Below are positions 17,169 through 25,486 of a stretch of 64,000 bases of DNA, in pieces. The stretch spans positions 1 through 64,000 of the forward strand of contig JAISJR010000054.1 of NCBI GenBank assembly GCA_031261425.1. The letters are read 5' to 3'. This stretch comes from Planctomycetota bacterium. Lineage in GTDB: Bacteria; Planctomycetota; SZUA-567. Both the position numbers and the translations under genes were made by a program. The notes under the pieces are model-generated. The model had not been told where the DNA came from. It saw nothing but the letters and a program-made list of their open reading frames with translations, and searched no databases. Numbering within the stretch: the first letter of the stretch is position 1; each line of letters opens with the position of its first letter.

Positions 17169-18269
17169 ATGCTGAAAAAATTCGGATTGTTGTCGCTCCT
17201 CGTCGCGGCGTTTTGGGGCGGCGTTAGCGCCGGCGAAACGGCGCCGCCGGCGGTGTTGGTCGCGGTGGACAAGGCGGTTGAATTAGACGAAAGCGGCGTC
17301 AAAAAATATGTCGGCGCGGTCGAGCCGATTGAAGACGTTACGCTCCGCGCGCGCGTCAGCGGACGGTTGGAGTCCATCAACTTCACCGAAGGCGACAAGG
17401 TTAAAGCCGGCGAGTTGTTGTTTGAAATCGAAAAAGACATCTACGAAGCCGAATACAAAGAGGCGCAGGCGTTGCTCGAACAAACCCACGCCGCGCTGAT
17501 TTTCGCCGAACAGAATCACGCGCGGCAGGTTGACCTGTCCAAACAAAAAGTCGTCGCCAAAAAAGAATTGGAAGACGCCGAGCGCGCCCTGCGCACCGCC
17601 ACGGCGGCGGACGCGGCGGCGAAATTCAAACTCGTCGTGGCGGAAAAGAATTTTTCCTATTCGCGCGTCGTCGCGCCGATTAGCGGTCGCATCGGCAAAG
17701 CGGCTTACACGCGGGGCAATTATTTGAACGCGGCGACGACGCCGGAGTTGGCGACCATCGTGCAAACCGCGCCGATTTACGTCCGCTTTGCGATGAGCGA
17801 GCCGGATTTTGCCTCAATGTTCGGCGGCAACGCGGAGAACTGCAAAAAAGAAGCCGTCGTGCGCGCGCGCGCCGCCGACCGGACGCTGTTGAACGAAACC
17901 GGCGCCGTGACGCTCGTCGATAACCGCATCGACCCGACGACCGGCACCATCAAAATCTGGGCGACGTTCGCCAACGCCGATGAAATTCTGACGCCGGGCG
18001 GCATGCTCGACGTGATTATCACCAAAAAGACGGCGCAAAAAGTCGCGGCGGTGAAAGTTACGGCGGTGCTGATGCGCGACGACGGGCATTACGTTTATGT
18101 GGTCAGCGCCGGCAATAAACCGGAGTTGCGAGCGGTCGAAGTCGGCGACGTGATTGGCGATTTGCAAATAATTACTAAAGGCGTCGAAGCGGGCGAAACG
18201 GTCGTCGTCGAAGGCACGCACAAAATAATGCCCGGCGGCGCGATTAGAACGGCGGAGAGCGGCAATTAA
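17169..18269 (+). CDS. RND efflux membrane fusion (adaptor) protein, AcrA/MexA type
   Basis: A 366-residue periplasmic adaptor that links an RND pump to an outer-membrane channel. The signal peptide MLKKFGLLSLLVAAFWGGVSA is followed by the lipoyl-like halves (RVSGRLESINFTEGDKVKAGELL; SYSRVVAPISGRIGKAAYTRG) flanking a coiled coil (residues about 90-150), then beta-barrel and membrane-proximal domains (DPTTGTIKIWATFANADEIL; VKVTAVLMRDDGHYVYVV). AGGAG precedes the ATG. The matching pump lies at 20564, but about 2.3 kb of unrelated DNA (PIN pair, transposon-like repeat, beta-lactamase) now separates the two, apparently by insertion. No outer-membrane factor is present nearby. Confidence 0.92.
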   Translation: MLKKFGLLSLLVAAFWGGVSAGETAPPAVLVAVDKAVELDESGVKKYVGAVEPIEDVTLRARVSGRLESINFTEGDKVKAGELLFEIEKDIYEAEYKEAQALLEQTHAALIFAEQNHARQVDLSKQKVVAKKELEDAERALRTATAADAAAKFKLVVAEKNFSYSRVVAPISGRIGKAAYTRGNYLNAATTPELATIVQTAPIYVRFAMSEPDFASMFGGNAENCKKEAVVRARAADRTLLNETGAVTLVDNRIDPTTGTIKIWATFANADEILTPGGMLDVIITKKTAQKVAAVKVTAVLMRDDGHYVYVVSAGNKPELRAVEVGDVIGDLQIITKGVEAGETVVVEGTHKIMPGGAIRTAESGN

Positions 18270-18348
18270 CGAAAATTACGAATTGCGAAACCGGAAACCG
18301 TAGCGATGGGATTGACGGTCAAAATTGCGCGAAAGGAAACGGTGGAAA

Positions 18349-18840
18349 ATGCTTAGAAAACCGACTATCTATCTTGAAACGTCAATCATCAATTATTTAT
18401 TCGACGATGACAAACCGGAAAAACAACGCGACACGCGGCGGCTGTGGAACGAGATTAAAGCGGAAAAATACACGGTAGTGATTTCCGATGCGGTGATGTT
18501 CGAGATAAACAAGTGTCCGCCGGAATTTGCCGAGAAACAACAAAAAATGATTGATGAAATAGGGCGTATTAATTACAGCGAAATTAAAGTGATGGAAAGA
18601 CCGGAAGCCCTTGATTTGGCCAATGCCTACATTGATGCCGGCGGTTTACCGCCGCGTTGTAAAATGGACACTCTCCATATCGCCGCCGCGACGCTGGCAA
18701 ATTGTGATTTTATTTTGTCGTGGAATTTTACGCACATCGTGAAATTGAAAGCAATGCAAGCCGTGAAAAAAGTCAATGCCGATTGGCTGTGTAAATCGTT
18801 GGAGATTTTGTCGCCGACAATCTTTTTAGGGGAGGAATAA
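18349..18840 (+). CDS. PIN-domain ribonuclease, toxin-like
   Basis: A 163-residue PIN-domain protein. It starts MLRKPTIYLETSIINYLF with the first catalytic acidic residue; others are in ISDAVMFEINKCP, CKMDTLHIAAATL and ILSWNFTHIV. PIN proteins are metal-dependent RNases, commonly the toxin of VapBC-like modules. The ATG at 18349 is preceded by GGTGGAAA. The small gene that starts two bases after its stop is the likely partner, so the toxin comes first, opposite to most VapBC pairs. It lies in the segment that splits the RND efflux genes. Confidence 0.82.
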   Translation: MLRKPTIYLETSIINYLFDDDKPEKQRDTRRLWNEIKAEKYTVVISDAVMFEINKCPPEFAEKQQKMIDEIGRINYSEIKVMERPEALDLANAYIDAGGLPPRCKMDTLHIAAATLANCDFILSWNFTHIVKLKAMQAVKKVNADWLCKSLEILSPTIFLGEE

Positions 18841-18842
18841 CT

Positions 18843-19013
18843 ATGGATGAAACCATTAGAATGTTACACGAAATTCGGCAGAAACTCACTGAACGATGGG
18901 ATAATATGACGCCGGAGGAAGCCCGCGCCGACCGCGAACAACAACTCGCCGAAATGCACCGGCGCATCGGCAAGCCGCCACGCAGAATTATTGAGGTCGA
19001 AGTGCCGGTGTAA
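18843..19013 (+). CDS. Small partner protein of the PIN toxin, antitoxin candidate
   Basis: A 56-residue frame beginning MDETIRMLHEIRQKLTERWD and ending RIIEVEVPV. It is charged and helical, with MTPEEARADREQQLAEMHRR in the middle. Short proteins of this look often follow PIN genes that begin with YLETSxxNY, so I infer an antitoxin. The GGGGAGG at the end of the toxin gene serves as its ribosome site and the 2-base spacing points to coupled translation. No DNA-binding motif can be named with confidence. Confidence 0.7.
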   Translation: MDETIRMLHEIRQKLTERWDNMTPEEARADREQQLAEMHRRIGKPPRRIIEVEVPV

Positions 19014-19033
19014 CACTAAAAAATAAGAATTAA

Positions 19034-19265
19034 AACTCACGTTACGCGCAAAAAAAAGCCACGAATGAACACGAAAAGAACTTAACCCGAATTTTCACGA
19101 ATTAGACGAATTAACACGAAACCGAGCGAAGCGAAGGTTAGTGTGCTTTCCAAATTTTTTGTCCGTTTTCCGGCTCTTTAACTTCGTGTAATTCGTGGAC
19201 AAAAAAATCTCTCTTTTTTATGCGTAAAAATTCGCGTCTTTTTGTTGACCGACGTAAGTCGAGTT
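19034..19265. mobile_element. Family C MITE-like element with 9-bp target duplication
   Basis: A 232-bp element with termini AACTC...GAGTT, inner CACGAATTA arms and core GAGCGAAGCGAAGGTTAG. AAGAATTAA occurs immediately before the left end (19025-19033) and immediately after the right end (19266-19274), as expected for a target-site duplication. No transposase is encoded. Confidence 0.75.
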
Positions 19266-19367
19266 AAGAATTAAAAATTCACGAATTACGAATGACTCTA
19301 ACCTACAAGAAGGAAGCGGCGCAATTGGGCTATCGTGTGTGGAAAATCTCTATGAAGGAGAAGTCCG

Positions 19368-19394
19368 TTGCATTTCATTTCGCCCGATTATAAA
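19368..19394 (+). promoter_or_regulatory. Possible promoter of the beta-lactamase gene
   Basis: TTGCAT and TATAAA are separated by 15 bases, about 45 bases before the start of the metallo-beta-lactamase. The spacing is short. The surrounding 19275-19436 shows no other gene. Confidence 0.3.
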
Positions 19395-19436
19395 AGTGAA
19401 ATATGGATTCCGGTTATTAAACAGGATTAGCATAAA

Positions 19437-20189
19437 ATGAAGACACATCTGTTTTTTCTTTTTATATTGTTCATTCAGTTACCTTTACGGGCGCAATCCG
19501 ATTACCCGAAGATACGGATTTCCGAAGACGTCGAATTGATAAAACTTTCGGAAAAGGCATACGTTCATGTATCTGTTTCTGAAATAGACGGATTCGGCAA
19601 AGTATCTTCCAACGGCTTGATTTTGATAAAGAATGGCGAAGCATTTCTTTTTGATACTCCGGTAACTGACAGTCAAACGGAAACTTTGGTGAAATGGATT
19701 GCCGATTCGTTAAAAGCCGCTGTTTCTACTTTCGTTCCCAACCATTGGCACGAAGACTGTCTCGGCGGCTTGGATTATCTTCATTCAAAGGGTGTAAAAT
19801 CATACGCCAATCAGATGACGGTTGATTTGGCAAAAGAACATGGAAAGCCTGTTCCACAAAACGGATTTACAGATTCCCTGCAATTAAACCTGTATGAAGA
19901 ATATGTTTACTGTTATTATTTGGGTGGCGGTCATTCAACGGATAATATTGTGGTTTGGATTCCTTCCGAAAAAATCCTGTTTGGCGGATGCATGGTAAAA
20001 GACATTCATTCCAAAGGACTTGGAAACCTGTCGGATGCCCAACCGGAAGAATGGGCAAAAACCATTCAAAAAGTGATTGAGAAGTTTCCCGAAGCAAAAA
20101 TTGTCATTCCGGGGCATGGAGGGATTGGCGGAAAAGAATTATTGCAGCATACAAAAGAATTATTACAGCAACATTTAAAAATAAAATAA
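19437..20189 (+). CDS. Subclass B1 metallo-beta-lactamase, CfiA/CcrA-like
   Basis: A 250-residue secreted zinc enzyme predicted to hydrolyse beta-lactams including carbapenems. The signal peptide is MKTHLFFLFILFIQLPLRA. All B1 zinc ligands are present: H103, H105 and D107 in NHWHEDCLGG, H166 in GGGHSTDN, C185 in FGGCMVKD and H227 in PGHGG. Blocks such as YANQMTVDLAKE, NGFTDSLQL and TDNIVVWIPSEKILFGG match from memory the CcrA/CfiA enzyme of Bacteroides, so this is that branch rather than a generic MBL-fold hydrolase. Codon use is clearly more AT-rich than in neighbouring genes, suggesting transfer, probably from Bacteroidota. It lies between the split halves of an efflux operon. Confidence 0.93.
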   Translation: MKTHLFFLFILFIQLPLRAQSDYPKIRISEDVELIKLSEKAYVHVSVSEIDGFGKVSSNGLILIKNGEAFLFDTPVTDSQTETLVKWIADSLKAAVSTFVPNHWHEDCLGGLDYLHSKGVKSYANQMTVDLAKEHGKPVPQNGFTDSLQLNLYEEYVYCYYLGGGHSTDNIVVWIPSEKILFGGCMVKDIHSKGLGNLSDAQPEEWAKTIQKVIEKFPEAKIVIPGHGGIGGKELLQHTKELLQQHLKIK

Positions 20190-20191
20190 TA

Positions 20192-20281
20192 TGGAAACAA
20201 AGAAACAGATTAATCACGTTGGTCTTAACCGCCGGCGCGTTGATGCTATCCGGTAATGCAACCGCTCATCAGGCGGAACTA
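20192..20281 (+). pseudogene. Possible remnant of a secreted-protein gene
   Basis: In one frame this reads WKQRNRLITLVLTAGALM then LSGNATAHQAEL and a stop. That looks like the signal peptide of an exported protein, but it has no start codon and no mature part. It lies directly after the beta-lactamase and before a truncated family G repeat, and may be debris from the same insertion. Confidence 0.25.
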
Positions 20282-20310
20282 TGATGGGGTAGTTACAATA
20301 TTAGGACAAT

Positions 20311-20490
20311 GCCGCGTTTTGGCGAACCGCTCTCGCCGCCGGAGGCGGCGTTTGCCGCCGCAAACCGCGCGGGCGACTGTCGGATGGTTTCATTCAATCA
20401 ATCGCTACCCAGAGGTTGCGGCGCAAAGAATGCGCGCCTTACCCTGGGCTAATATATTTTGCGCTTTCAGCGCGAACCGGCGGAATAAAT
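20311..20490. repeat. Family G element, truncated copy
   Basis: It matches the right-hand portion of the complete element at 43915-44203 (GCCGCGTTTTGGCGAACC, GGAGGCGGCGTTTGCCGCC, CTTACCCTGGGCTAATAT, GCGCTTTCAGCGC). The left arm is missing. Confidence 0.8.
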
Positions 20491-20563
20491 TATCAAAACA
20501 GAACCTGTCGCGTAACACTTAATTCTTAATTAAAAAACCACCCCCTCCAAGGCAGTCCCGACC

Positions 20564-23500
20564 ATGATGATTTCTCAGACCTTTATCGACAAACCGAAGT
20601 TGGCGATGGTGATTTCCATCGTTATCACGTTGCTCGGCATCTTGTGCGTTCTGCAAATTCCGGTGGCGGAATATCCCGAAGTCGCGCCGCCGCAAATCGT
20701 GGTCAGCGCCACTTACCCGGGCGCCAGCGCCGAAGTCATCGCCGACACCATCGGCGCGCCGATTGAGGCGGAAATTAACGGCGTGGACGATATGCTGTAT
20801 TTTTCCTCCGACTCGAACAACAACGGCACGTATTCGCTGTCGATTTCTTTCGAGCCGAATTCCAACGACGACATCGCGCAAGTCAACGTGCAGAACGCCG
20901 TCCGCCGCGCCGAGGCGAAACTTCCCGCCGAAACCCGCGCCCTCGGCGTCAACGTGATTAAGCGCTCCACCGATATTTTGGGGTTGTTCGTCTTCACCAT
21001 CGACGAGACGCAAACTCAAATGTCGATGTTGGAATTGGGCAATTACGTGCGGATGAACGTCAAGGACGAATTGGCGCGCATCCCCGGCATCAGCCAAACC
21101 GAGATTATGGGCGCGAGCGAATACGCGATGCGCATTTGGCTGGACCCGATGAAAATGGCGGAATTGGGCATTTCTCCCGGCGACCTCGCGAGCGCGATTA
21201 AGTCGCAAAATTTACAAGCCGCCTCCGGCACCGTCGGCTCGGAAAACAGCAACGATTATTTGCAACTAAAAGTCAACACGCTCGGACGGCTGAATACGCC
21301 CGAACAATTCGGCGACATCGTCGTGCGCACCACCGCCGACGGGCGGGTCGTGCATTTGCGCGACATCGCCCGCGTGGAACTCGGCGCCGACAGTTATTCG
21401 TGGAACGCGACTTTTAACGGCAAGCCGATGGCGGCGCTGGCGATTTATCGCAACACCGGCGCCAACGCCCTCGCCGCTTCCAACGCCGCCAAAGCGCGCG
21501 TCGCCGAGTTGGCGAAATCGTTTCCCAAAGGCGTGAGCGTGCGCGTCGGCTATGACCCGACGAAATTCATCCGCGCCAGTATGAAAGAAATTATCGAGAC
21601 CTTGGTTTTGACGTTAATTTTAGTCGTCGTCGCCACCTATCTTTTTCTGCAAAGTTGGCGGGCGACGATTGTGCCGGCGCTGGCTATTCCGGTTGCCTTG
21701 ATGGGAACGTTTATCGTTTTGTATTCGTTCGGTTTTTCCGTCAATTTGCTGACGATGTTCGCTTTAATTCTCGTCGTCGGCTCGTTGGTTGACGACGGGA
21801 TTATCGTGGTGGAAAACGTTACCCGCCTGATGCACGAAGAAAAATTGTCGGCGCGCGCGGCGACGATTAAAAGTATGAAGCAAATCACCGGCGCGATTTT
21901 GGCGACGACGTTGGTGAACATCGCCATCTACGCGCCGATTGGTTTTTACGGCGGGATGGTCGGCACGATTTACAAACAATTTTCGGTTACCATCTGCGTC
22001 GGTCTGGTCTTCTCGACCATCAACGCGCTGACGCTCAGTCCGGCGCTCTGCGCGATGATTTTACGCGCCAACGACGCGCCGAGCCGCCTCTTCGCGCCGT
22101 TCAACCAAGGGCTGAATTTTTCGCGCAACGCCTATTTGACCTGCGCGAAATTTTTAGTGCGCAAATCGTTGCTCACGCTCGTTATTTTTCTCGCGGTGTT
22201 AGGGCTGGGGTATGTGACCCACGGCTCGCTGTTTCCTTCGTTTTTGCCGCCCGAAGACAAAGGCGGCGTATTGACCGCGATTGAACTCGCGCCGGGCGCG
22301 ACGTTGGCGCGGACGCGCGATGCCGCCGCCGCCTTTTCCGAAAAAGTGAGGAAAATCGACGGCGTGCAGGATGTCGTCGTCGTCAACGGTTTTAGTTTTA
22401 TGGGCGGACAAGGCGAAAACTTAGGTCTGGCGATTATCGAGATGAAGCCGTGGGCGGAGCGCCAAACGCCGGCGTTGCAAATTGATTCCATTATGCGGCA
22501 GGCGCAAACGGCGGCGGCGCAAGTGCCGGCGGCGCGGATTAACGTCTTTCAGCCGCCGGCGATTATGGGCTTGGGCATCAGCGGCGGCGTTACGTTTATG
22601 ATGCAGGCGAAAGCCGGACAATCGGCGACGGAACTCGAAACCACGCTGAACCGGCTGTTGGTCAAACTGAACGCCGCGCCGGAAACGATGCTGGCTTTCT
22701 CGCCGTATAACGCCAACACGCCGCAGTTGTTCTTGGACATCGACCGCGAAAAAGCCCAAATTATGAACGTGCCGACCGACATTATTTTCTCGACGTTGCA
22801 GGCGAATTTGTCCGATTTTTACGTCAACGATTTCAACCTCAACGGCTTTTCGTTTAAGGTGAAAATGCAAGCCGCGGGCGGCGACCGCTCGAACATCGCG
22901 GACATCGAGAAAATAAATTTAAGTAGCACGACCGGCAAGTTAGTGCCGCTCTCGGCGGTGGCGAGCGTGCGCTACGCGGTCGGTCCGCGGGTGGTTACCC
23001 GTTTTGAGCAAGCGCGAAGCGCCTCCGTTACGGCGATGGCGAAACCGGGCGTCAGTTCGCACCAACTGATGACGCGGATTGAAGAAATTATTCGGCAGGA
23101 TTTTCCCGGATATGGCGTCGCGTGGACGGATATGAGTTTTCAGGAGCGCGGCAACGCCGGGAAAATCGGCTATTTGATGATGTTGTCGATGATTTTCGCC
23201 TATCTGTTTTTGGTGGCGCAATACGAGAGTTGGACGATGCCGCTCTCGGTGGTGGCGTCGGTGGCGGTGGCGTTGCTCGGCGCGGTGGTCGGGTTGAAAC
23301 TCTACGGTATGACCATCAGCATCTACGCGGAATTGGCGTTTATTATGCTCATCGGGCTAGCCGGCAAGAGCGCGATTTTAATGGCGGAATTTGCCAAGCA
23401 GGCGCGCGAAGACGAGGGACTGCCGATTGCGGTGGCGGCGGAAAACGGCGGGCGGGTGCGTTACCGCGCGGTGTTGATGACGGCGTGGTCGTTTTTGATT

Positions 23501-23701
23501 GGCGTGTTCCCGATGGTGGTCGCCACGGGCGCGGGCGCGGGCAGTCGTAAAGCCATCGGCATCCCGACTTTTTCGGGAATGTTGCTGGCGTCGGTGGCGG
23601 GCATCGTGTTGGTGCCGCCGCTCTACGCGATGTTCCAAAAAATGCGCGAGTATTTCAATCCGCTGAAACCGAAACCGGTGAACGAAGGCGCGGAAATATA
23701 A
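20564..23701 (+). CDS. RND multidrug efflux transporter, AcrB/MexB (HAE1) type
   Basis: A 1045-residue inner-membrane proton antiporter that exports drugs from the periplasm in complex with an adaptor and an outer-membrane channel. The start TFIDKPKLAMVISIVITLLG is the first membrane helix. Two periplasmic porter regions and twelve helices follow. The proton relay is intact: paired aspartates in VGSLVDDGIIVVENV (near residue 410) and the lysine in GLAGKSAILMAEFAKQ (near 933). The start motif VAEYPEVAPPQIVV is typical of HAE1 pumps. Two ATGs are adjacent (20564, 20567). Its adaptor gene is at 17169-18269; the pair is split by inserted DNA that includes the beta-lactamase. Confidence 0.96.
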   Translation: MMISQTFIDKPKLAMVISIVITLLGILCVLQIPVAEYPEVAPPQIVVSATYPGASAEVIADTIGAPIEAEINGVDDMLYFSSDSNNNGTYSLSISFEPNSNDDIAQVNVQNAVRRAEAKLPAETRALGVNVIKRSTDILGLFVFTIDETQTQMSMLELGNYVRMNVKDELARIPGISQTEIMGASEYAMRIWLDPMKMAELGISPGDLASAIKSQNLQAASGTVGSENSNDYLQLKVNTLGRLNTPEQFGDIVVRTTADGRVVHLRDIARVELGADSYSWNATFNGKPMAALAIYRNTGANALAASNAAKARVAELAKSFPKGVSVRVGYDPTKFIRASMKEIIETLVLTLILVVVATYLFLQSWRATIVPALAIPVALMGTFIVLYSFGFSVNLLTMFALILVVGSLVDDGIIVVENVTRLMHEEKLSARAATIKSMKQITGAILATTLVNIAIYAPIGFYGGMVGTIYKQFSVTICVGLVFSTINALTLSPALCAMILRANDAPSRLFAPFNQGLNFSRNAYLTCAKFLVRKSLLTLVIFLAVLGLGYVTHGSLFPSFLPPEDKGGVLTAIELAPGATLARTRDAAAAFSEKVRKIDGVQDVVVVNGFSFMGGQGENLGLAIIEMKPWAERQTPALQIDSIMRQAQTAAAQVPAARINVFQPPAIMGLGISGGVTFMMQAKAGQSATELETTLNRLLVKLNAAPETMLAFSPYNANTPQLFLDIDREKAQIMNVPTDIIFSTLQANLSDFYVNDFNLNGFSFKVKMQAAGGDRSNIADIEKINLSSTTGKLVPLSAVASVRYAVGPRVVTRFEQARSASVTAMAKPGVSSHQLMTRIEEIIRQDFPGYGVAWTDMSFQERGNAGKIGYLMMLSMIFAYLFLVAQYESWTMPLSVVASVAVALLGAVVGLKLYGMTISIYAELAFIMLIGLAGKSAILMAEFAKQAREDEGLPIAVAAENGGRVRYRAVLMTAWSFLIGVFPMVVATGAGAGSRKAIGIPTFSGMLLASVAGIVLVPPLYAMFQKMREYFNPLKPKPVNEGAEI

Positions 23702-23764
23702 AGGTTGGCGGCGGGAAAAAGCGAGGAGGAGGCGTCGAAAACAACCGAAGCGAGAGTAAAAATT

Positions 23765-24004
23765 ATGCAAACCTTTAATTTCAGCGAAGTGAAAGCCAAT
23801 TTTGCCGGCTTGCTCGAACAAGTGGGGCGCGGGCAGTCGTTTATTATCGCGAAAGCGGGACGACCGTTGGCGAAAATCGTGCCTTGCGACGTTCCGCGCC
23901 AAGCGTCGCGGCTCGGTTTTATGGAGGGGCAAGCGACGGTCGCGGCGGACATCAAAGAGGTGGGAAAAAAAGAAATTGCGGCAATGTTCGGGCTGAACCG
24001 ATGA
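23765..24004 (+). CDS. Phd/YefM-type antitoxin
   Basis: A 79-residue antitoxin starting MQTFNFSEVKANFAGLLEQV, the standard Phd/YefM N-terminus that forms the DNA-binding dimer, followed by IIAKAGRPLAKIVP. The flexible C-terminal half would wrap and block the PIN toxin encoded next. The stop codon overlaps the toxin start by four bases (ATGA). Such proteins usually repress their own operon. The ATG at 23765 is preferred; an upstream in-frame TTG would add 20 unrelated residues. Confidence 0.9.
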   Translation: MQTFNFSEVKANFAGLLEQVGRGQSFIIAKAGRPLAKIVPCDVPRQASRLGFMEGQATVAADIKEVGKKEIAAMFGLNR

Positions 24005-24396
24005 AAATTCTTCTCGATACGCACATATTGATTTGGGCAACCGCGAACACCGGCTTACTACCGAAAAAAGCCCGCCAACTTATCGAAGACGCCGACAATG
24101 AATTGTATTTTAGCGCGATTAGTATTTTCGAGGTGGCGCTGAAAAACGGTTTGCAAGCGGCGGATTTTCGTTTAGACGCCGCGCGGTTGCGTTCCGGTTT
24201 GCTTGCCGCCGGTTACATCGAATTGCCGGTTACCGGCGAACATGCCGCCGCCATCGGCGGTTTGCCGTTTTGGCATAAAGACCCTTTTGACCGGTTGCTG
24301 TTATCGCAAGCGCAATGTGAAAATATCAAGTTGCTCACCGCCGACCGGCGATTAGCCAAATATGATGTGCCGATGATTTTTGTCCGCCGCCGATAA
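24001..24396 (+). CDS. vapC: VapC-like PIN-domain toxin
   Basis: A 131-residue PIN RNase. Catalytic acidic residues lie in MKILLDTHILIWA (Asp6), ISIFEVALKNG (Glu), HKDPFDRLLLSQA (Asp) and LLTADRRLAKY (Asp). This PilT/VapC branch usually pairs with Phd-type antitoxins, as here. It overlaps the antitoxin gene by four bases, so the two are co-translated. Target RNA is not predictable. Confidence 0.92.
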   Translation: MKILLDTHILIWATANTGLLPKKARQLIEDADNELYFSAISIFEVALKNGLQAADFRLDAARLRSGLLAAGYIELPVTGEHAAAIGGLPFWHKDPFDRLLLSQAQCENIKLLTADRRLAKYDVPMIFVRRR

Positions 24397-24510
24397 CGTC
24401 GAAAAAATGACGAACCGTATCTTTCGCATTTCACTATGGAGAACCCCGATATTTTTTTTGCGTTGGACAAACACGCCGTCTATCGTCGCCGGCGGCGTCA
24501 TCAATGGGAC

Positions 24511-24641
24511 AAACTGAAACGACCAATTTTAATTATCCCATTCACGGGTAACTGAGCCCCGCTTGGGGGCGCTGTTGACGCGTTTCGTGAATGGGCTTTG
24601 GTCGGCCTCAGTTTGGACGCAAAAACGGCGTCCTTTTTTTT
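24511..24641 (+). ncRNA. Structured RNA candidate with intrinsic terminator
   Basis: Three helices stack into one rod: AAACTGA (24511-24517) with TCAGTTT (24608-24614), CGACCAA (24520-24526) with TTGGTCG (24598-24604), and CCCATTCACG (24537-24546) with CGTGAATGGG (24586-24595). The tip has GCCCC/GGGGC. A terminator follows at once: GGACGC, a loop, GCGTCC and eight T. It could be an independent small RNA (6S-like in outline, not shown) or an attenuating leader of the gene at 24697. Confidence 0.6.
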
Positions 24642-24696
24642 ATGCCGGAAATTTGCGCCGTTATTTTTAATTTGGTCTTTTTGGCAAAGGAGAGTT

Positions 24697-25440
24697 ATGA
24701 GAATCGAAATCGGCGAATCGTTGTTTTTTTCGTGGTTGCGGCATGTCAAGGGCTGTCAACTGGTCCAAACCAATTGGAAAACGTCGCCGCAATGGCGCGA
24801 ACTGCAAAACCGCGCCGCGATAGAGCAATTGTTGACCGTTTCGCGCGAATTTTTCCAACGGCAATACGGCTGGGAAATTTACAAAAACAGTTCGCTCGAC
24901 CAGTTGTTGGTGCAGGGTGAAATCGACCTGCTCGGCGGTTGTTTTGCCGGCGACACGGCGAAAATTTACGCGGTCGAGGTCGCGTTTCACGAAAAAGGAC
25001 TGAAATACGGCAACTCGACGCCGGAGATTTGCGCGCAAGTGGTGAAAAAATTGTTGCGCGCGGCGATGGGGCTTGCCGGTTATTTGGGCGTGTCAACCGG
25101 CGAAATAATTTTTGCTTCGCCGAAAATTCATCCCGCCGTCGTCGGCAAATTGACGCCGTGCGTGGCGGAGATTGACCGCTTGTTGCGAGCGGGCGGTTTT
25201 AATTTTACCGCGCGCCTGCTTGCCAATCGGGATTTCGCGGAGCAAGTGATAGAGCCGGTTTTGCTCGCCGGCAAGGAAGTCGCCGACACCACCGACTTTT
25301 TCTTGCGCAGTTACCAATTGCTGAAAATGTTTAAGGTAAAAATTCCGCCCCGCCGCCCGCGGGCGAGTCGCGCACCGACGAGCCGCGCACCGGCAAGCCG
25401 CGCACCGGCAAGCCGCCCGCCGGCGCTACCGGGCGGTTGA
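24697..25440 (+). CDS. Restriction-endonuclease-fold-like protein with repeat-derived tail
   Basis: A 247-residue protein starting MRIEIGESLFFSWLRHVKGC, with AAAGGAGAG before the ATG. The segment GEIDLLGGCF...IYAVEVAFHEKGLKYG has the D...ExA/H pattern of PD-(D/E)xK nuclease-like folds, and GEIIFASPKIHPAV follows. I recall similar proteins of unknown function ending near SYQLLKMF. Here the frame continues for about 30 residues of SRAPA-type repeats made by tandem 15-bp units (25365-25424), so the tail is probably an insertion. It follows a terminated structured RNA that may regulate it. Function unknown. Confidence 0.7.
   Translation: MRIEIGESLFFSWLRHVKGCQLVQTNWKTSPQWRELQNRAAIEQLLTVSREFFQRQYGWEIYKNSSLDQLLVQGEIDLLGGCFAGDTAKIYAVEVAFHEKGLKYGNSTPEICAQVVKKLLRAAMGLAGYLGVSTGEIIFASPKIHPAVVGKLTPCVAEIDRLLRAGGFNFTARLLANRDFAEQVIEPVLLAGKEVADTTDFFLRSYQLLKMFKVKIPPRRPRASRAPTSRAPASRAPASRPPALPGG
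25365..25424 (-). repeat. 15-bp tandem units inside the nuclease-like gene, reverse orientation
   Basis: Four 15-base units (AAGCCGCGCACCGGC type) encode SRAPT/SRAPA. The reverse complement, rotated, is CTTGCCGGTGCGCGG, which differs from the tsaB unit CTTGACGGTGCGCGT at two of 15 positions. Confidence 0.8.
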
Positions 25441-25486
25441 TTTTTTTTGACTTTGTCGGATAAGAGCGGTTTTTGCGGAGACACGA

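Noticed and set aside
19291-19392. A 33-codon frame upstream of the beta-lactamase
   Set aside because: Too short, no recognisable family; it may be a remnant but nothing supports expression.
24511-24641. Signal recognition particle RNA or tmRNA
   Set aside because: No GGAA-type SRP apical motif and no tRNA-like ends or tag reading frame are present.
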